A stretch of 64,000 nt of DNA from Larkinella terrae (GCF_009668025.1 NZ_WJXZ01000014.1:1769097-1833096); one strand, 5' to 3'. Shown: positions 1 to 9,015, counted from the first letter of the stretch. Numbers and translations: made by a program. The notes: generated by a model not told the origin, from the letters alone.

Positions 1-87
1 TTGTCAAATTTTACAAGTCGTTTATGGCGCTGATTCCAACTTCAAAAGCGACTCATTAACCAGATCTTACCAACAACAAATAGACTC

Positions 88-3000
88 ATGAAATCAATTC
101 TATCCACGCTGTTCGTAGCCCTTTCGGTCGGTGCGCTGGCGCAGGCTCCGCAGCCCGGTTTTGGCCGCAAGCTCAAAACGCAGTCCCCAACGCCCGGTTT
201 GGCGCAAAGGCTAAACGCCGAAATCGCCACGGGTTCAACCCGGAAAGGTGGTTTTCGGATGGCGGCCGGAGCCACGACCACGCAGTTCGATGCCCAGACG
301 CTCAGGCTGCGGATCGTGCGCGATACGGCAACCAACCTGCCGGTTTATATTGAAAACCACTCGCCTGTTTCGGCCAATAAAGGAGCCCGGATGAGCGCCC
401 GCGCGTCGGCGTTTTCGTTCATGAGCCAGATCAAGGGGCTGTTGAAAATTGAAAAACCGGAAGAGCAGTTTGTGGTAACGACCACCGAAACCGACCAGCT
501 CGGGCAGACGCACATCCGGATGTCGCAGCAATTTCAGGGAATCCCGGTTTACGGCAGCGAACTGGTCGCGCACCTGACCAACGGTACGGTTACCTTGCTG
601 AATGGCCAGTTCCGGCCTGCCCAGAATGTTTCGACCACACCTCGTTTATCGCTCAGGGAAGCGACCGACCGGGCGTTTCAGGATGTGGGCAAGGAGTCGA
701 TCGTGCGGTCGTTCGGACAGAATATTTTCAATATGAAACCCTCGGAAGGGGCGTTGTGCCTGTATCCGGAAGGCGAAAAAGTGACGCTGGCCTATCAATT
801 GACGATCCGGCCGAATATGATCGAACGCTGGCAATACGTGATCGATGCGCAAACCGGTGCGGTTTTGAACAAATACAACCACACCTGTGGCGTCGACGGA
901 CCCGTGAAGGCGTCGGGCAAGGACCTGAACGGCGTCATGCAGAATTTTCAGACTTACCAGTCGGGATCGACGTATTACCTGCTCGATGCGTCACGGTCGA
1001 TGTTTGACGCCAAGAAGTCGACCATCCAGAAACCGGTTGGCGCCATTGTCACTTACGATGCCCGCAACAAGCAGAATGATGACGGAAGTTTCGCTATCTA
1101 TGATCTGACGTCGAAGGACAACAAAAGCTGGACGGCGAACGCCATTTCGGCGCACAACAACGCCGGGCTGGCGTATGAATACTACGAAAAAACGCACAAA
1201 CGGACGTCGCTTGACGGCAAAGGCGGAACGATGGTTTCCATTGTCAATGTGCTGGAAGACGGCGAACAGATGGATAATGCCTACTGGTCGGGCGAATTCA
1301 TGGCGTACGGCAATGGCAACAAAGTTTGCAAACCGCTGGCGGGAGGGCTGGATGTTGCGGGCCACGAAATGACCCACGGCGTGATTGAAAAAACCGCGAA
1401 TCTCATTTACCAGGATCAGTCGGGCGCCATTAACGAGTCGATGGCGGATGTGTTTGGCGCGATGGTCGATCGGGATGACTGGCTGATTGGCGACGATGTG
1501 GTGCTGAAAACCGCTTACCCAACCGGTGCCATGCGTAGCATGTCGAACCCGAATCAGAATGGGAAAGGAACGCGCGGGTATCAGCCCAAAACGATGGCTG
1601 AATTTCTGGTGACCAAATCGGATAATGGCGGGGTGCACGGCAACAGCGGCATTACGAACTACGCGTTTTACCTGTTCGCCACCAAAATCGGCAAGGAAAA
1701 GGCCGAGCAGGTGTATTACCGCACCCTGACGAAATACCTGACGCTGAAATCCCAGTTTCTGGATTTGCGGCTGGGCGTTATTCGCGCGGCAACGGATCTG
1801 TACGGCGAAAACAGCGCGGAAACGAAAGCGGCTAAAGATGCCTTTGATGCCGTCGGGATTGTCGAAAACACCCCCAAACCGGAAGAACCGAAGGATGTGC
1901 CGGCCAACAACGGTCAGGATATGATTCTGCTCTACAGCATTGGCGACCAGAAACTGTATACGGCGCCGGTGAGCACCGGCAACCTGACGGCCCGCATCAA
2001 GGCGGAGGTGAAACACAAACCGAGCATTACGGACGACGGGAAAGGCGCTTATTATGTGACGTCGGACGGCCGGATTCGGGCAGTAACGCTGACCGGTGCG
2101 GCTCAGGAAGTGGTCATTTCCGACGAGCCCATCTGGGACAATGTGGCGATTTCGCGCGACGGAACCAAAATTGCCGCCCTGACCAAAGAGAAAGACAAAT
2201 CAATTTGGGTCTACAGTTACGACCTGAAAAAATGGAAGCAATTTCCGCTGAGCAACCCGACGACCGCCGAGGGTATTTCGACGGGCGAGGTCGAATATGC
2301 GGATTCATTCGAGTGGGATTTTGCCGGTGAGGTGCTTATTTACGACGCCTTTAATAAACTGAAAAGTGGCGATGGCGCTGATATTGAATTCTGGGATGTG
2401 GGCATTCTGGATGCCTGGAGCAATGACGACAAAGGCTTTGGCAGCGGCCAGATTATCAAACTGTTCAAGAATCTGGAAGAAGGTGAGAGCGTTGGCAATC
2501 CGAGTTTCTCCCGCAACTCGCCGAACATCATTGCGTTCGATTATTATAATTCCATCGACGATAGCTACAAAGTCTGGATCGGCGATCTGAAAACCGGTAC
2601 GTTGAATACGGTTTTGACCAACACAACGCTGAGCTTTCCGGGCTATTCCCGGCTTGATGATCGCCTTATTTTCAATACGTTGAACGCAAACGGCGACAAG
2701 GAACTGGTGGCCACGCTGGAGCTTCAGGCGGATAAAAAAACGTCGAAAGGAGATGTGAAATCGTTGTACGAAAACGCCAAATGGGCGGTTTGGTATGCCG
2801 CCGGAACGCGGGTGGAAACCAGCCCTGGAAAAACCGCCCAGACGATTACGTTCAATGCCATTCCCGACCGGTACGACGGTGACGGCTCGTTTACCTTGTC
2901 GGCCACGGCATCGTCCAAACTGGCGGTTAGTTTCGAGATTGTTTCCGGGCCCGCCACGCTTTCGGGAACTCGCGTGACGCCGACCAAACCGGGTGTCGTG

Positions 3001-3345
3001 ACTGTAAGGGCCATTCAGACCGGGAATAACGAGTTTGCGGCCGCCACGCCGGTGGAACGGAAATTCAACGTGCTGGCCGTTACGGGCACCGAACCGACCT
3101 GGTCCGATGCGCTGAAATCGTACCCCAATCCGGTTACCACCTCGCTGACCGTTGAACTGCCATCTGGCGAGTATTTCGAAAATCTGACGCTAACTACGGT
3201 TTCGGGAGCGACCCTGATTCAGCAGCCCGTTAAAAACCGCACGAACCTTTCGACGCTGGATACGAGCCAGTTGCCCTCCGGTTTTTACATCCTGAAAGTA
3301 CAAACCCCGAAAGGTGTTGTACACCGGAAAGTAATCAAACCCTGA
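88..3345 (+). CDS. Secreted M4 (thermolysin-like) metalloprotease with T9SS C-terminal sorting tail
   Basis: This is a zinc endopeptidase exported to the periplasm and then sent to the surface or medium by type IX secretion. Residues 1-19 form a signal peptide, followed by an FTP/PepSY-like propeptide to about residue 270. The catalytic domain carries HEMTH at 426-430, with the third zinc ligand Glu450 in NESMAD and a likely acid His517 in GGVHGNSG. Residues about 650-920 look like a TolB-type beta-propeller, which is unusual for the family. A short Ig-like stretch follows, then a type A sorting domain from about 1010 (YPNPV) to the end. At 1085 residues it is far longer than thermolysin precursors. 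Its stop codon lies inside the first unit of the hairpin array downstream. Family assignment is firm; substrates are unknown. Confidence 0.95.
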   Translation: MKSILSTLFVALSVGALAQAPQPGFGRKLKTQSPTPGLAQRLNAEIATGSTRKGGFRMAAGATTTQFDAQTLRLRIVRDTATNLPVYIENHSPVSANKGARMSARASAFSFMSQIKGLLKIEKPEEQFVVTTTETDQLGQTHIRMSQQFQGIPVYGSELVAHLTNGTVTLLNGQFRPAQNVSTTPRLSLREATDRAFQDVGKESIVRSFGQNIFNMKPSEGALCLYPEGEKVTLAYQLTIRPNMIERWQYVIDAQTGAVLNKYNHTCGVDGPVKASGKDLNGVMQNFQTYQSGSTYYLLDASRSMFDAKKSTIQKPVGAIVTYDARNKQNDDGSFAIYDLTSKDNKSWTANAISAHNNAGLAYEYYEKTHKRTSLDGKGGTMVSIVNVLEDGEQMDNAYWSGEFMAYGNGNKVCKPLAGGLDVAGHEMTHGVIEKTANLIYQDQSGAINESMADVFGAMVDRDDWLIGDDVVLKTAYPTGAMRSMSNPNQNGKGTRGYQPKTMAEFLVTKSDNGGVHGNSGITNYAFYLFATKIGKEKAEQVYYRTLTKYLTLKSQFLDLRLGVIRAATDLYGENSAETKAAKDAFDAVGIVENTPKPEEPKDVPANNGQDMILLYSIGDQKLYTAPVSTGNLTARIKAEVKHKPSITDDGKGAYYVTSDGRIRAVTLTGAAQEVVISDEPIWDNVAISRDGTKIAALTKEKDKSIWVYSYDLKKWKQFPLSNPTTAEGISTGEVEYADSFEWDFAGEVLIYDAFNKLKSGDGADIEFWDVGILDAWSNDDKGFGSGQIIKLFKNLEEGESVGNPSFSRNSPNIIAFDYYNSIDDSYKVWIGDLKTGTLNTVLTNTTLSFPGYSRLDDRLIFNTLNANGDKELVATLELQADKKTSKGDVKSLYENAKWAVWYAAGTRVETSPGKTAQTITFNAIPDRYDGDGSFTLSATASSKLAVSFEIVSGPATLSGTRVTPTKPGVVTVRAIQTGNNEFAAATPVERKFNVLAVTGTEPTWSDALKSYPNPVTTSLTVELPSGEYFENLTLTTVSGATLIQQPVKNRTNLSTLDTSQLPSGFYILKVQTPKGVVHRKVIKP

Positions 3346-3583
3346 CAGCGGTCGATAGACCCTGTCAGCGGTTGAAAAAATCGGAATTAGATAAACGGCG
3401 GAGGTTTAGCCGCTGACAGTGGTTGATAGACCTTGTCAGCGGTTGAAAAAATCGGAATTAGATAAACAGCGGAGGTTTAGCCGCTGACAGGGTTTGATAG
3501 ACCTTGTCAGCGGTTGAAAAAATCGGAATTAAACAAACGGCGGAGGTTTAGCCGCTGACAGGGTCTGTCGACCGCTGTCAGGG
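3340..3583. repeat. Four-hairpin tandem array filling the gap between two convergent stop codons
   Basis: Four 32-33 bp hairpin modules, each containing CTGACAG and CTGTCAG as inverted arms, alternate with three nearly identical 38-bp spacers, giving a 71-bp period. The first module (3340-3371) and the last (3552-3583) are reverse complements of each other with one mismatch, so the whole array is framed by an inverted repeat. The array begins within the last codons of the protease gene and ends at the base next to the rnz stop. It probably acts as a two-way transcription terminator or mRNA 3' end protector; that role is inferred. Confidence 0.9.
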
Positions 3584-4495
3584 CTAGACTTCCGTCGTTT
3601 GGCCTTCGATGGCCAGGTACGTTTCCGGGAAAACCGACCGCGCCTGAACCAGAAACTCGTCGGTGACTTTGTAGCGGGACGAAAAATGACCGATCATCAA
3701 CCGCCCCGCTGCCACTTGCCTGGCCGTCAGAGCCGCCTGGCGGGCGGTGGAATGAAAATACTTTTCACTCAGCGATTCCATATCATCCAGAAACGAGGCT
3801 TCGTGGTAAAGCAAATCGACCCCGCGAATCTGGTCGAACATGGCTTCGTTGTAGCGCGTGTCGGAGCAAAAGGCGTAGACACGGGGCTGGGGTGCGGGCA
3901 GCGTGTATTCTTCGGCGCTGTACAAAACCTGGCCCATGTCATCCAGAATATCCTGTCCGTCTTTTAGTTGCCGGTAAAAAGTGACCGGTAAATCGGCGGG
4001 TAACTTATCCGCAATGAGCTTCCGCTTGCGGTTTTTCTCCCGAAACAGAAAACCGGTGCAGTCGATGCGGTGTTGCAGCGGAATGGTTTCGACCGTGACG
4101 TTTGGATGGTCGAGGATCTGGGCTGGCTGGTGCGGATCGGTTTCCTGAAAATGGATCGCATAATTCAGCTTCGTGTCGGAATAGCGGAACTGCACCGTGA
4201 TAATTTCCCACAATCCGCGCGGCCCGAACAGCCAGAGATCGTCGGTGCGACCGGCCAGATTCAGGCTCGACAGCAGGGGGACGAGCCCAAAATAATGGTC
4301 GCCGTGGAGGTGGCTGATAAAAATATATTTGAGCCGACCGGGCCGCAGGTGGTTTTCGATCAGGCGGTATTGCGTACCTTCTCCGCAGTCAATCAGGAAG
4401 TAATCTCCCTCAATGGAAAGCATCTGGGCGGTCGTATGGCGATCCGGCACCGGCGTGGCCGAACCGCTGCCAAGTATGGTCAGGTTGAATGTCAT
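3584..4495 (-). CDS. rnz: Ribonuclease Z
   Basis: This metallo-beta-lactamase-fold endoribonuclease matures tRNA 3' ends in the cytoplasm. The start chosen is the ATG at 4495 (MTFNLTILGSGSATP), because the family begins just before the LGSGSA motif; a longer frame upstream adds 13 unlikely residues. The zinc motif HLHGDH lies at about residues 62-67 and the rest of the fold follows: a conserved Asp in CSDTRY, an HEASF motif and a late GHFSSRY. The length of 303 residues is normal. It is divergent from deoC, 57 bp away, and convergent with the protease, from which it is separated only by the hairpin array. Confidence 0.95.
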   Translation of the reverse strand: MTFNLTILGSGSATPVPDRHTTAQMLSIEGDYFLIDCGEGTQYRLIENHLRPGRLKYIFISHLHGDHYFGLVPLLSSLNLAGRTDDLWLFGPRGLWEIITVQFRYSDTKLNYAIHFQETDPHQPAQILDHPNVTVETIPLQHRIDCTGFLFREKNRKRKLIADKLPADLPVTFYRQLKDGQDILDDMGQVLYSAEEYTLPAPQPRVYAFCSDTRYNEAMFDQIRGVDLLYHEASFLDDMESLSEKYFHSTARQAALTARQVAAGRLMIGHFSSRYKVTDEFLVQARSVFPETYLAIEGQTTEV

Positions 4496-4552
4496 ATTTT
4501 TTGTAAACTTGCCGGTAATCCATTCAGTTTCCAAATCTCAACTTATTCTTTC

Positions 4553-5320
4553 ATGGATACCATTTTGATTCGCGACCTGGCCAAAATGATCGATCATTCG
4601 CTGCTCCACCCGACGCTGACGGATGACGAACTGCGGGAAGGCTGCGAGTTAGCCAAAAAATACGACGTGGCTTCCGTGTGCATCAAACCGTACGCGGTCA
4701 AACAGTCGGTTGAACTGCTGGCCGGGAGCGATGTGCTGGTCGGAACGGTGATCGGTTTTCCGCACGGAAACAGTGCGACTGCGATCAAAGTGGCTGAAAC
4801 CGAGCAGGCTTGCCGCGATGGAGCCGTTGAAATTGACATGGTCGTAAATATCGGGAAAGTGTTGTGCAACGATTGGCCGTATGTAACCGGGGAAATTCGG
4901 GCGGTTCATGATGCCTGCGTCCGTCACGGAGCTATTTTGAAAGTCATTTTTGAGAATGATTTCCTGCCCGACGATTCCTGCAAAATCCGCTTGTGCGAAA
5001 TCTGCACGGAAGTGGGAGCGGAGTTCGTCAAAACCTCAACAGGCTACGGTTTTGTGAAAGGGGCTGACGGAAACTATTCGTACGAAGGCGCCACCGAACA
5101 CGACCTGAAACTGATGCTCGACCACGTCGGACCGGGCGTCAAAGTAAAAGCCGCCGGTGGGGTCCGCACGCTCGACGGTTTGCTGAAAGTCCGGGAATTG
5201 GGCGTCGCCCGACTGGGAGCCAGCGCCACGGCCGCCATCCTGGAAGACGCTTACCGCCGGTTCGATCCCGCAAATTCGGACCGGCCGACTGAAACTAGTA
5301 AAGAATCTAAAGGATATTAA
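4553..5320 (+). CDS. deoC: Deoxyribose-phosphate aldolase
   Basis: This class I aldolase splits 2-deoxyribose-5-phosphate into glyceraldehyde-3-phosphate and acetaldehyde in deoxynucleoside catabolism. The Schiff-base lysine is Lys160 in FVKTSTGYG. Lys199 in VKVKAAGG and Asp95 in EIDMVVN complete the usual active site. The ATG at 4553 gives 255 residues, close to other family members; the open frame extends further upstream but there it only mirrors rnz. It is followed after 34 bp by a TIM-barrel isomerase, so the two probably share a transcript. The downstream spacer holds a single run of heptad words. Confidence 0.95.
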   Translation: MDTILIRDLAKMIDHSLLHPTLTDDELREGCELAKKYDVASVCIKPYAVKQSVELLAGSDVLVGTVIGFPHGNSATAIKVAETEQACRDGAVEIDMVVNIGKVLCNDWPYVTGEIRAVHDACVRHGAILKVIFENDFLPDDSCKIRLCEICTEVGAEFVKTSTGYGFVKGADGNYSYEGATEHDLKLMLDHVGPGVKVKAAGGVRTLDGLLKVRELGVARLGASATAAILEDAYRRFDPANSDRPTETSKESKGY

Positions 5321-5354
5321 TTAAACCGTAAACGATAAACCATCCAACTATCTA
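5321..5354. repeat. Single-arm heptad run
   Basis: The short spacer reads as successive 7-base words (AACCGTA, AACGATA, AACCATC) starting right after the deoC stop. The same vocabulary recurs at 40331-40420. It lacks a mirrored arm and may be a decayed or nascent member of the phased palindrome family described in the findings. Confidence 0.5.
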
Positions 5355-6272
5355 ATGCTGTATCTCGGTTTTGTAAGTGCAATTCTGGCGGATCACGATC
5401 TGGAATATGTGTTGAAATTTGCGTCGGAACAACGATTTAAATGTGTGGAAGTCATGTGCTGGCCCACGGATAACGCCGATGCGCGACGGTATGCGGGGGT
5501 TTCGCACATTGATGTAGACAACCTGGATGAGAAGCACATTCAGCAATTGACGCAGCAATACGGGGTTTACATTTCCGGTTTGGGGTATTATCCCAATCCG
5601 CTCGACCCCGATCCGGTCAAGGCTGAATATTATCGGGAGCACATCAAAAAAGTCATTCGGGCGGCTGCGAAGCTGGGTATCCCGGTCGTCAACACCTTTA
5701 TTGGGCGAAATCCGGGACTCAACATCACGGAGAATTTGAAGCTATTCGCGGCTCACTGGCCCGAAATTGTGAAAGTGGCCGAGGAAAATAACGTCAAAAT
5801 CGGCATCGAAAACTGCCCGATGTGGTTTACCGACGACGAGTGGCCGGGTGGCAAAAATCTGGCAACGACGCCCGCCATCTGGGACCGGATGTTCGAGATC
5901 ATTCCGTCACCGATTCTAGGGTTGAACTACGATCCGTCGCACCTGATTTTCCAGATCATGGACGAAGTTCGGCCAATTTACGATTACAAAAACCGGTTGC
6001 ACCACATTCACTTAAAAGATGTCAAACTGTACCGGGAAAAGCTGAACCGGGTCGGAATCATGGCCAATCCGCTGGAATACCATTCACCGAAACTGCCCGG
6101 TTTGGGTGATGTGCGCTGGCGGGATTTCTTCGCGGCCCTGACCGACGTTCGCTACCGGGGTCCGGTTTGCATTGAGGTGGAGGACAAAGCCTACGAAGGC
6201 AGCGCCGAGGACGTCCAAACCGCTATTCTGACCGCCCGGAATTACCTGAGCCAGTTTCTGGTGCTTCAGTGA
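5355..6272 (+). CDS. Sugar phosphate isomerase/epimerase (xylose isomerase-like TIM barrel)
   Basis: The protein is 305 residues with the signature of AP-endonuclease family 2 TIM barrels: IGIENCPMWF in the middle, HIHLKDVK further on, and CIEVEDKAYEG near the C-terminus, which supply the usual metal-binding Glu/His/Asp residues. Such enzymes isomerise or epimerise sugars or inositol derivatives in the cytoplasm; the substrate here cannot be read from sequence. It lies 34 bp after deoC and upstream of a Gfo/Idh/MocA oxidoreductase, a pairing common in sugar or polyol catabolic clusters. The family is clear, the reaction is not. Confidence 0.88.
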   Translation: MLYLGFVSAILADHDLEYVLKFASEQRFKCVEVMCWPTDNADARRYAGVSHIDVDNLDEKHIQQLTQQYGVYISGLGYYPNPLDPDPVKAEYYREHIKKVIRAAAKLGIPVVNTFIGRNPGLNITENLKLFAAHWPEIVKVAEENNVKIGIENCPMWFTDDEWPGGKNLATTPAIWDRMFEIIPSPILGLNYDPSHLIFQIMDEVRPIYDYKNRLHHIHLKDVKLYREKLNRVGIMANPLEYHSPKLPGLGDVRWRDFFAALTDVRYRGPVCIEVEDKAYEGSAEDVQTAILTARNYLSQFLVLQ

Positions 6273-6277
6273 AATTG

Positions 6278-6361
6278 TTTCGCAGAGTTAAGCAGAGAAT
6301 ACCAGAACTAAGCGGAGAAAAACTCTGTGTAACTCTTCTTTCCTCCGCTTAACTCCGCGAA
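6278..6361. repeat. Phased 10-mer palindrome
   Basis: The left side reads in 10-base words (GCAGAGTTAA, GCAGAGAATA, CCAGAACTAA, GCGGAGAAAA) and the right side in complementary 10-base words (CTCTGTGTAA, CTCTTCTTTC, CTCCGCTTAA, CTCCGCGAAC). Together they form a long imperfect hairpin between two genes on the same strand. It starts six bases after the isomerase stop and may terminate or attenuate transcription. Confidence 0.75.
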
Positions 6362-6394
6362 CCAATCATTCCCCAACTATTCTCTGTAACTCAT

Positions 6395-7417
6395 ATGCCC
6401 AAATTTAAAGCCGCCATTATTGGTGGAGGAAGTATCGCCGGTAAAAACCACATTCCGGCGCTGAAACAACTCCCGGAGCAGGTTGAAATAGTTGCTGTTT
6501 GCAGTCGGGATGCTGGAAAAGCCCGGGCGCTGGCCGATCAGCATAGTATTCCGTTTGCATATGCGGATGCCACCGAAATGTACCGGGAATGCCGCCTGAA
6601 TATGGTGGTGATCTGCACGCCCAACAATCTGCATTATCCTTTCGCGATGCAGGCACTCGAACAGGGCTGCCACGTATTCTGCGAAAAACCACCCGCCATT
6701 CGGGCCAGTGAAGCGCGTGAAATGGCGGACCTGGCGACCCAGAAAGGCGTGGTGCTGGCCTATAACCTGCAACTCCGGCAAACCAGCGAATGGGAACTGC
6801 TGATGCGCTGTAAAGCCGAGGGGCAACTGGGTGAGATATACCACATTAAAGCCCATTTCCTGCGTCGGAGAGGCATTCCGGGCTGGGGTTATTTTACGAA
6901 TAAAGCCATGCAGGGTGGGGGAGCGCTGATCGATTTGGGCGTCCACGTGCTAGATCTGGCCTTGTGCGCGGTCGATTACGCCGTTCCCGCGAACGTCTTG
7001 GCTAATACCTACGATTTTATCGGAAAAACCGGTGGCAAAGGCTTAATGGGTTCGTGGGACCCGCAGCAGTTTGAAGTGGAAGATGCGGCAATGGCGTATT
7101 TGTCATTTCCCAATAACGCGTCGATTATGCTATCGGCTTCGTTTGCGCTGAACACCCAAACGGATGTAGATCGAAATCTGGAGGTGTTTGGCAGCAAAGG
7201 CGGGGCAAAACTGTTTCCGTTTTCCCTGTATACAAGCGTGGCCGGTGAACTGGCGGATGTCAACTTTCCCTATCTGGAAGATGTTGATATTCAGCTGAAA
7301 AACACGGCGGCTTTTGTCGATGCCTGCCTCGGAAAACCGTCGAATGTTTGTACGGCGGAGCAGGGAGCGGTTTTGCAGGCAGTGGTCGAGCGGATTTATG
7401 AATCGGCAAAGAAATAG
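6395..7417 (+). CDS. Gfo/Idh/MocA family oxidoreductase
   Basis: This is a 340-residue NAD(P)-dependent sugar or polyol dehydrogenase. An N-terminal Rossmann fold opens with IIGGGSIAGKNHI at about residues 8-20, the family EKPPA motif follows near residue 92, and the C-terminal domain holds GGGALIDLGVHVLDL with the catalytic-type Asp and His. These enzymes oxidise or rearrange glycosides and inositols in the cytoplasm. It is co-oriented with the isomerase but separated by a strong hairpin, so expression may be partly independent. The substrate is unknown. Confidence 0.9.
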   Translation: MPKFKAAIIGGGSIAGKNHIPALKQLPEQVEIVAVCSRDAGKARALADQHSIPFAYADATEMYRECRLNMVVICTPNNLHYPFAMQALEQGCHVFCEKPPAIRASEAREMADLATQKGVVLAYNLQLRQTSEWELLMRCKAEGQLGEIYHIKAHFLRRRGIPGWGYFTNKAMQGGGALIDLGVHVLDLALCAVDYAVPANVLANTYDFIGKTGGKGLMGSWDPQQFEVEDAAMAYLSFPNNASIMLSASFALNTQTDVDRNLEVFGSKGGAKLFPFSLYTSVAGELADVNFPYLEDVDIQLKNTAAFVDACLGKPSNVCTAEQGAVLQAVVERIYESAKK

Positions 7418-7437
7418 AAGTTCAGCATTTTAGGAAT

Positions 7438-7499
7438 CCCCCACCCCTCTAAAGGGGGCTTTTGTCGGCTTGCTGAAAGCCCATTTTCTGGGGTGGGGG
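7438..7499. terminator. C-rich palindrome, copy 1 (likely two-way terminator)
   Basis: An inverted repeat with arms of about 25 bp starts CCCCCACCCC, contains AAAGGGGGCTTT, and ends GGGGTGGGGG. It separates the convergent oxidoreductase and STAS genes. The same core occurs again inside the palindrome at 10308-10427, so this is a dispersed repeat as well as a probable terminator. Confidence 0.75.
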
Positions 7500-7509
7500 T
7501 AGAAAAGTT

Positions 7510-7917
7510 TTAATCGTCCGCGCTGCCGCCAAATTCGTAGCTGTCGTCGTCTTCACTGCGGAAATCATTCTCCAGTTCGTTCATGAAAACCGCATCGATG
7601 GCTTCTTCCACGGTTGGCAAAATGGTCAGGTCGGGGATTTTTGAGCTATCCAGAAAACCGATGATGGGTTCACTTTTTGTAACCAGAATCAATAGACCGG
7701 ACTCGTTGCTGCACTGCCGGTTGATTTTCCGAATGGTCGGGACGCCTTCCGCTTCAACGTTCTGAACCGCGCTAAAATCGACGATAATATTGCTGTAACC
7801 TTCCCGGAACAGGTTTCGACTCAGCGTTTCGAATGCGGCTGTTACGTCACCGCCGAATACCGGTTCATTCAGTGTAACGAGCGAATATTGCTCGTTTTTT
7901 TCAATGGCGTAATTCAT
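7510..7917 (-). CDS. STAS-domain protein with degenerate phosphorylation site
   Basis: The protein has 135 residues. Positions 1-105 fit a STAS (anti-anti-sigma) fold: beta strands, NIIVDFSAV, then a helix. In typical members the loop reads (I/M)DSSG with a phosphorylatable serine; here it reads VEAEG, so both serines are replaced (Ala, Glu). The last 25 residues are very acidic and probably disordered. It starts 28 bp after purC and is probably co-transcribed with it. The family is likely; a role in partner switching without phosphorylation is inference. Confidence 0.75.
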   Translation of the reverse strand: MNYAIEKNEQYSLVTLNEPVFGGDVTAAFETLSRNLFREGYSNIIVDFSAVQNVEAEGVPTIRKINRQCSNESGLLILVTKSEPIIGFLDSSKIPDLTILPTVEEAIDAVFMNELENDFRSEDDDSYEFGGSADD

Positions 7918-7945
7918 GATAAGGTAAACTGTTTCCGTTTCAAAA

Positions 7946-8899
7946 TTAACGAACTGCTAGTGAATGACGGATGTTTTCTTCAATCCGGTTGTAAATATTC
8001 TCCGTTTTGGAACGAACAAAGGGTTGTCCGGTTACGGTTTCGTACAATTCGATGTAACGATTTGAAATCTGGTCAATCCATTCGTCTGTCATTTCCGGAA
8101 TGGTTTGTCCTTCTTTCCCCTGGAAGTTGTTGGCAATGAGCCATTCCCGAACAAATTCTTTCGATAATTGCTTCTGTTGAAGCCCTTTCTCCTGATTTTC
8201 GACGTAGGAATTCGAATAAAAATACCGGGACGAATCGGGCGTATGAATCTCGTCGATCAGGTAAATCTTCCCGTTAAGGATTCCGAATTCATACTTCGTA
8301 TCGACCAGAATCAATCCTCGTTCGGCGGCCATTTCGGTCCCGCGATTGAACAGCGCCAGGGCGTATTTCTCCAGTTGAACATACTCATCCTCAGGCACAA
8401 TGCCCTGCTTCAGAATCTCCTCCCGCGAAATATCTTCGTCGTGGCCTTCCTGCGCTTTGGTCGATGGCGTAATGATCGGATCCGGCAGTTTGTCGGCTTC
8501 CTTCAAACCGTCGGGTAACGCAACTCCGCAGAGCGTCCGGCGTCCGGCCCGGTATTCGCGCCAGGCATGACCCGCCAGGTAACCGCGCACAACCATCTCG
8601 ACCGGATACGATTGACATTTCAGGCCGACACTCACATTCGGATCGGGAACGCCCAGCAGCCAGTTCGGAACGATGTCGGCGGTGGCTTGCAGAAAATGAG
8701 CCGCGGTCTGGTTCAAAACCTGCCCTTTGAACGGGATCGGAACGGGTAAAACCACGTCGAAAGCCGAAATCCGGTCGCTGGCGACCATCACCAGCCGGTC
8801 GTCAAAATGATAAACATCCCGGACTTTCCCCCGGTAAAAACCGGTTTGCCCGTCGAAATGAAAATGGGTTTCTTTTATGGCCTGTTTTGGGTTGCTCAT
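7946..8899 (-). CDS. purC: Phosphoribosylaminoimidazole-succinocarboxamide synthase (SAICAR synthase)
   Basis: This ATP-dependent enzyme joins CAIR and aspartate in de novo purine synthesis. The 317-residue form is the longer bacterial/eukaryote-like type. It begins with [13 protein letters not shown] and includes [25 protein letters not shown] and the late [14 protein letters not shown], which are the nucleotide and substrate motifs of the family. The start ATG at 8899 is the only sensible one. It lies downstream of the thiolase on the same strand, separated by a perfect 30-bp hairpin, and upstream of the STAS gene. Confidence 0.96.
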   Translation of the reverse strand: MSNPKQAIKETHFHFDGQTGFYRGKVRDVYHFDDRLVMVASDRISAFDVVLPVPIPFKGQVLNQTAAHFLQATADIVPNWLLGVPDPNVSVGLKCQSYPVEMVVRGYLAGHAWREYRAGRRTLCGVALPDGLKEADKLPDPIITPSTKAQEGHDEDISREEILKQGIVPEDEYVQLEKYALALFNRGTEMAAERGLILVDTKYEFGILNGKIYLIDEIHTPDSSRYFYSNSYVENQEKGLQQKQLSKEFVREWLIANNFQGKEGQTIPEMTDEWIDQISNRYIELYETVTGQPFVRSKTENIYNRIEENIRHSLAVR

Positions 8900-8924
8900 T
8901 TTCGAAAAAAAAATGAATTATAAA

Positions 8925-9001
8925 TGGTAAATGAGTAATGATAAATGTAAAAGTTGAAAACCGGGACATGCACTTTTACATTTATCATTACTCATTTACC
9001 A
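8925..9001. repeat. Perfect 30-bp inverted repeat made of heptad words
   Basis: Arms 8925-8954 and 8972-9001 are exact reverse complements with a 17-base loop. The left arm reads in 7-base words around AAATGGT, AAATGAG, TAATGAT, AAATGTA. It lies between the thiolase stop and the purC start, both on the minus strand, so it would form in the intercistronic mRNA. It has no terminal T-run. Confidence 0.92.
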
Positions 9002-9015
9002 TTTTACATTTAAAA

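Noticed and set aside
991-2016. Long antisense reading frame opposite the M4 protease
   Set aside because: It only mirrors a well-supported gene and has no domain-like features; such frames are common here because of third-position base use.
3340-3583. CRISPR-like pattern of 33-bp palindromic units and 38-bp spacers
   Set aside because: The spacers are nearly identical to each other and no cas genes are present, so it is a tandem repeat array.
4070-4552. Upstream extension of the deoC frame into rnz
   Set aside because: DeoC proteins start at the MDTILIRDL position; the extension is the shadow of rnz on the other strand.
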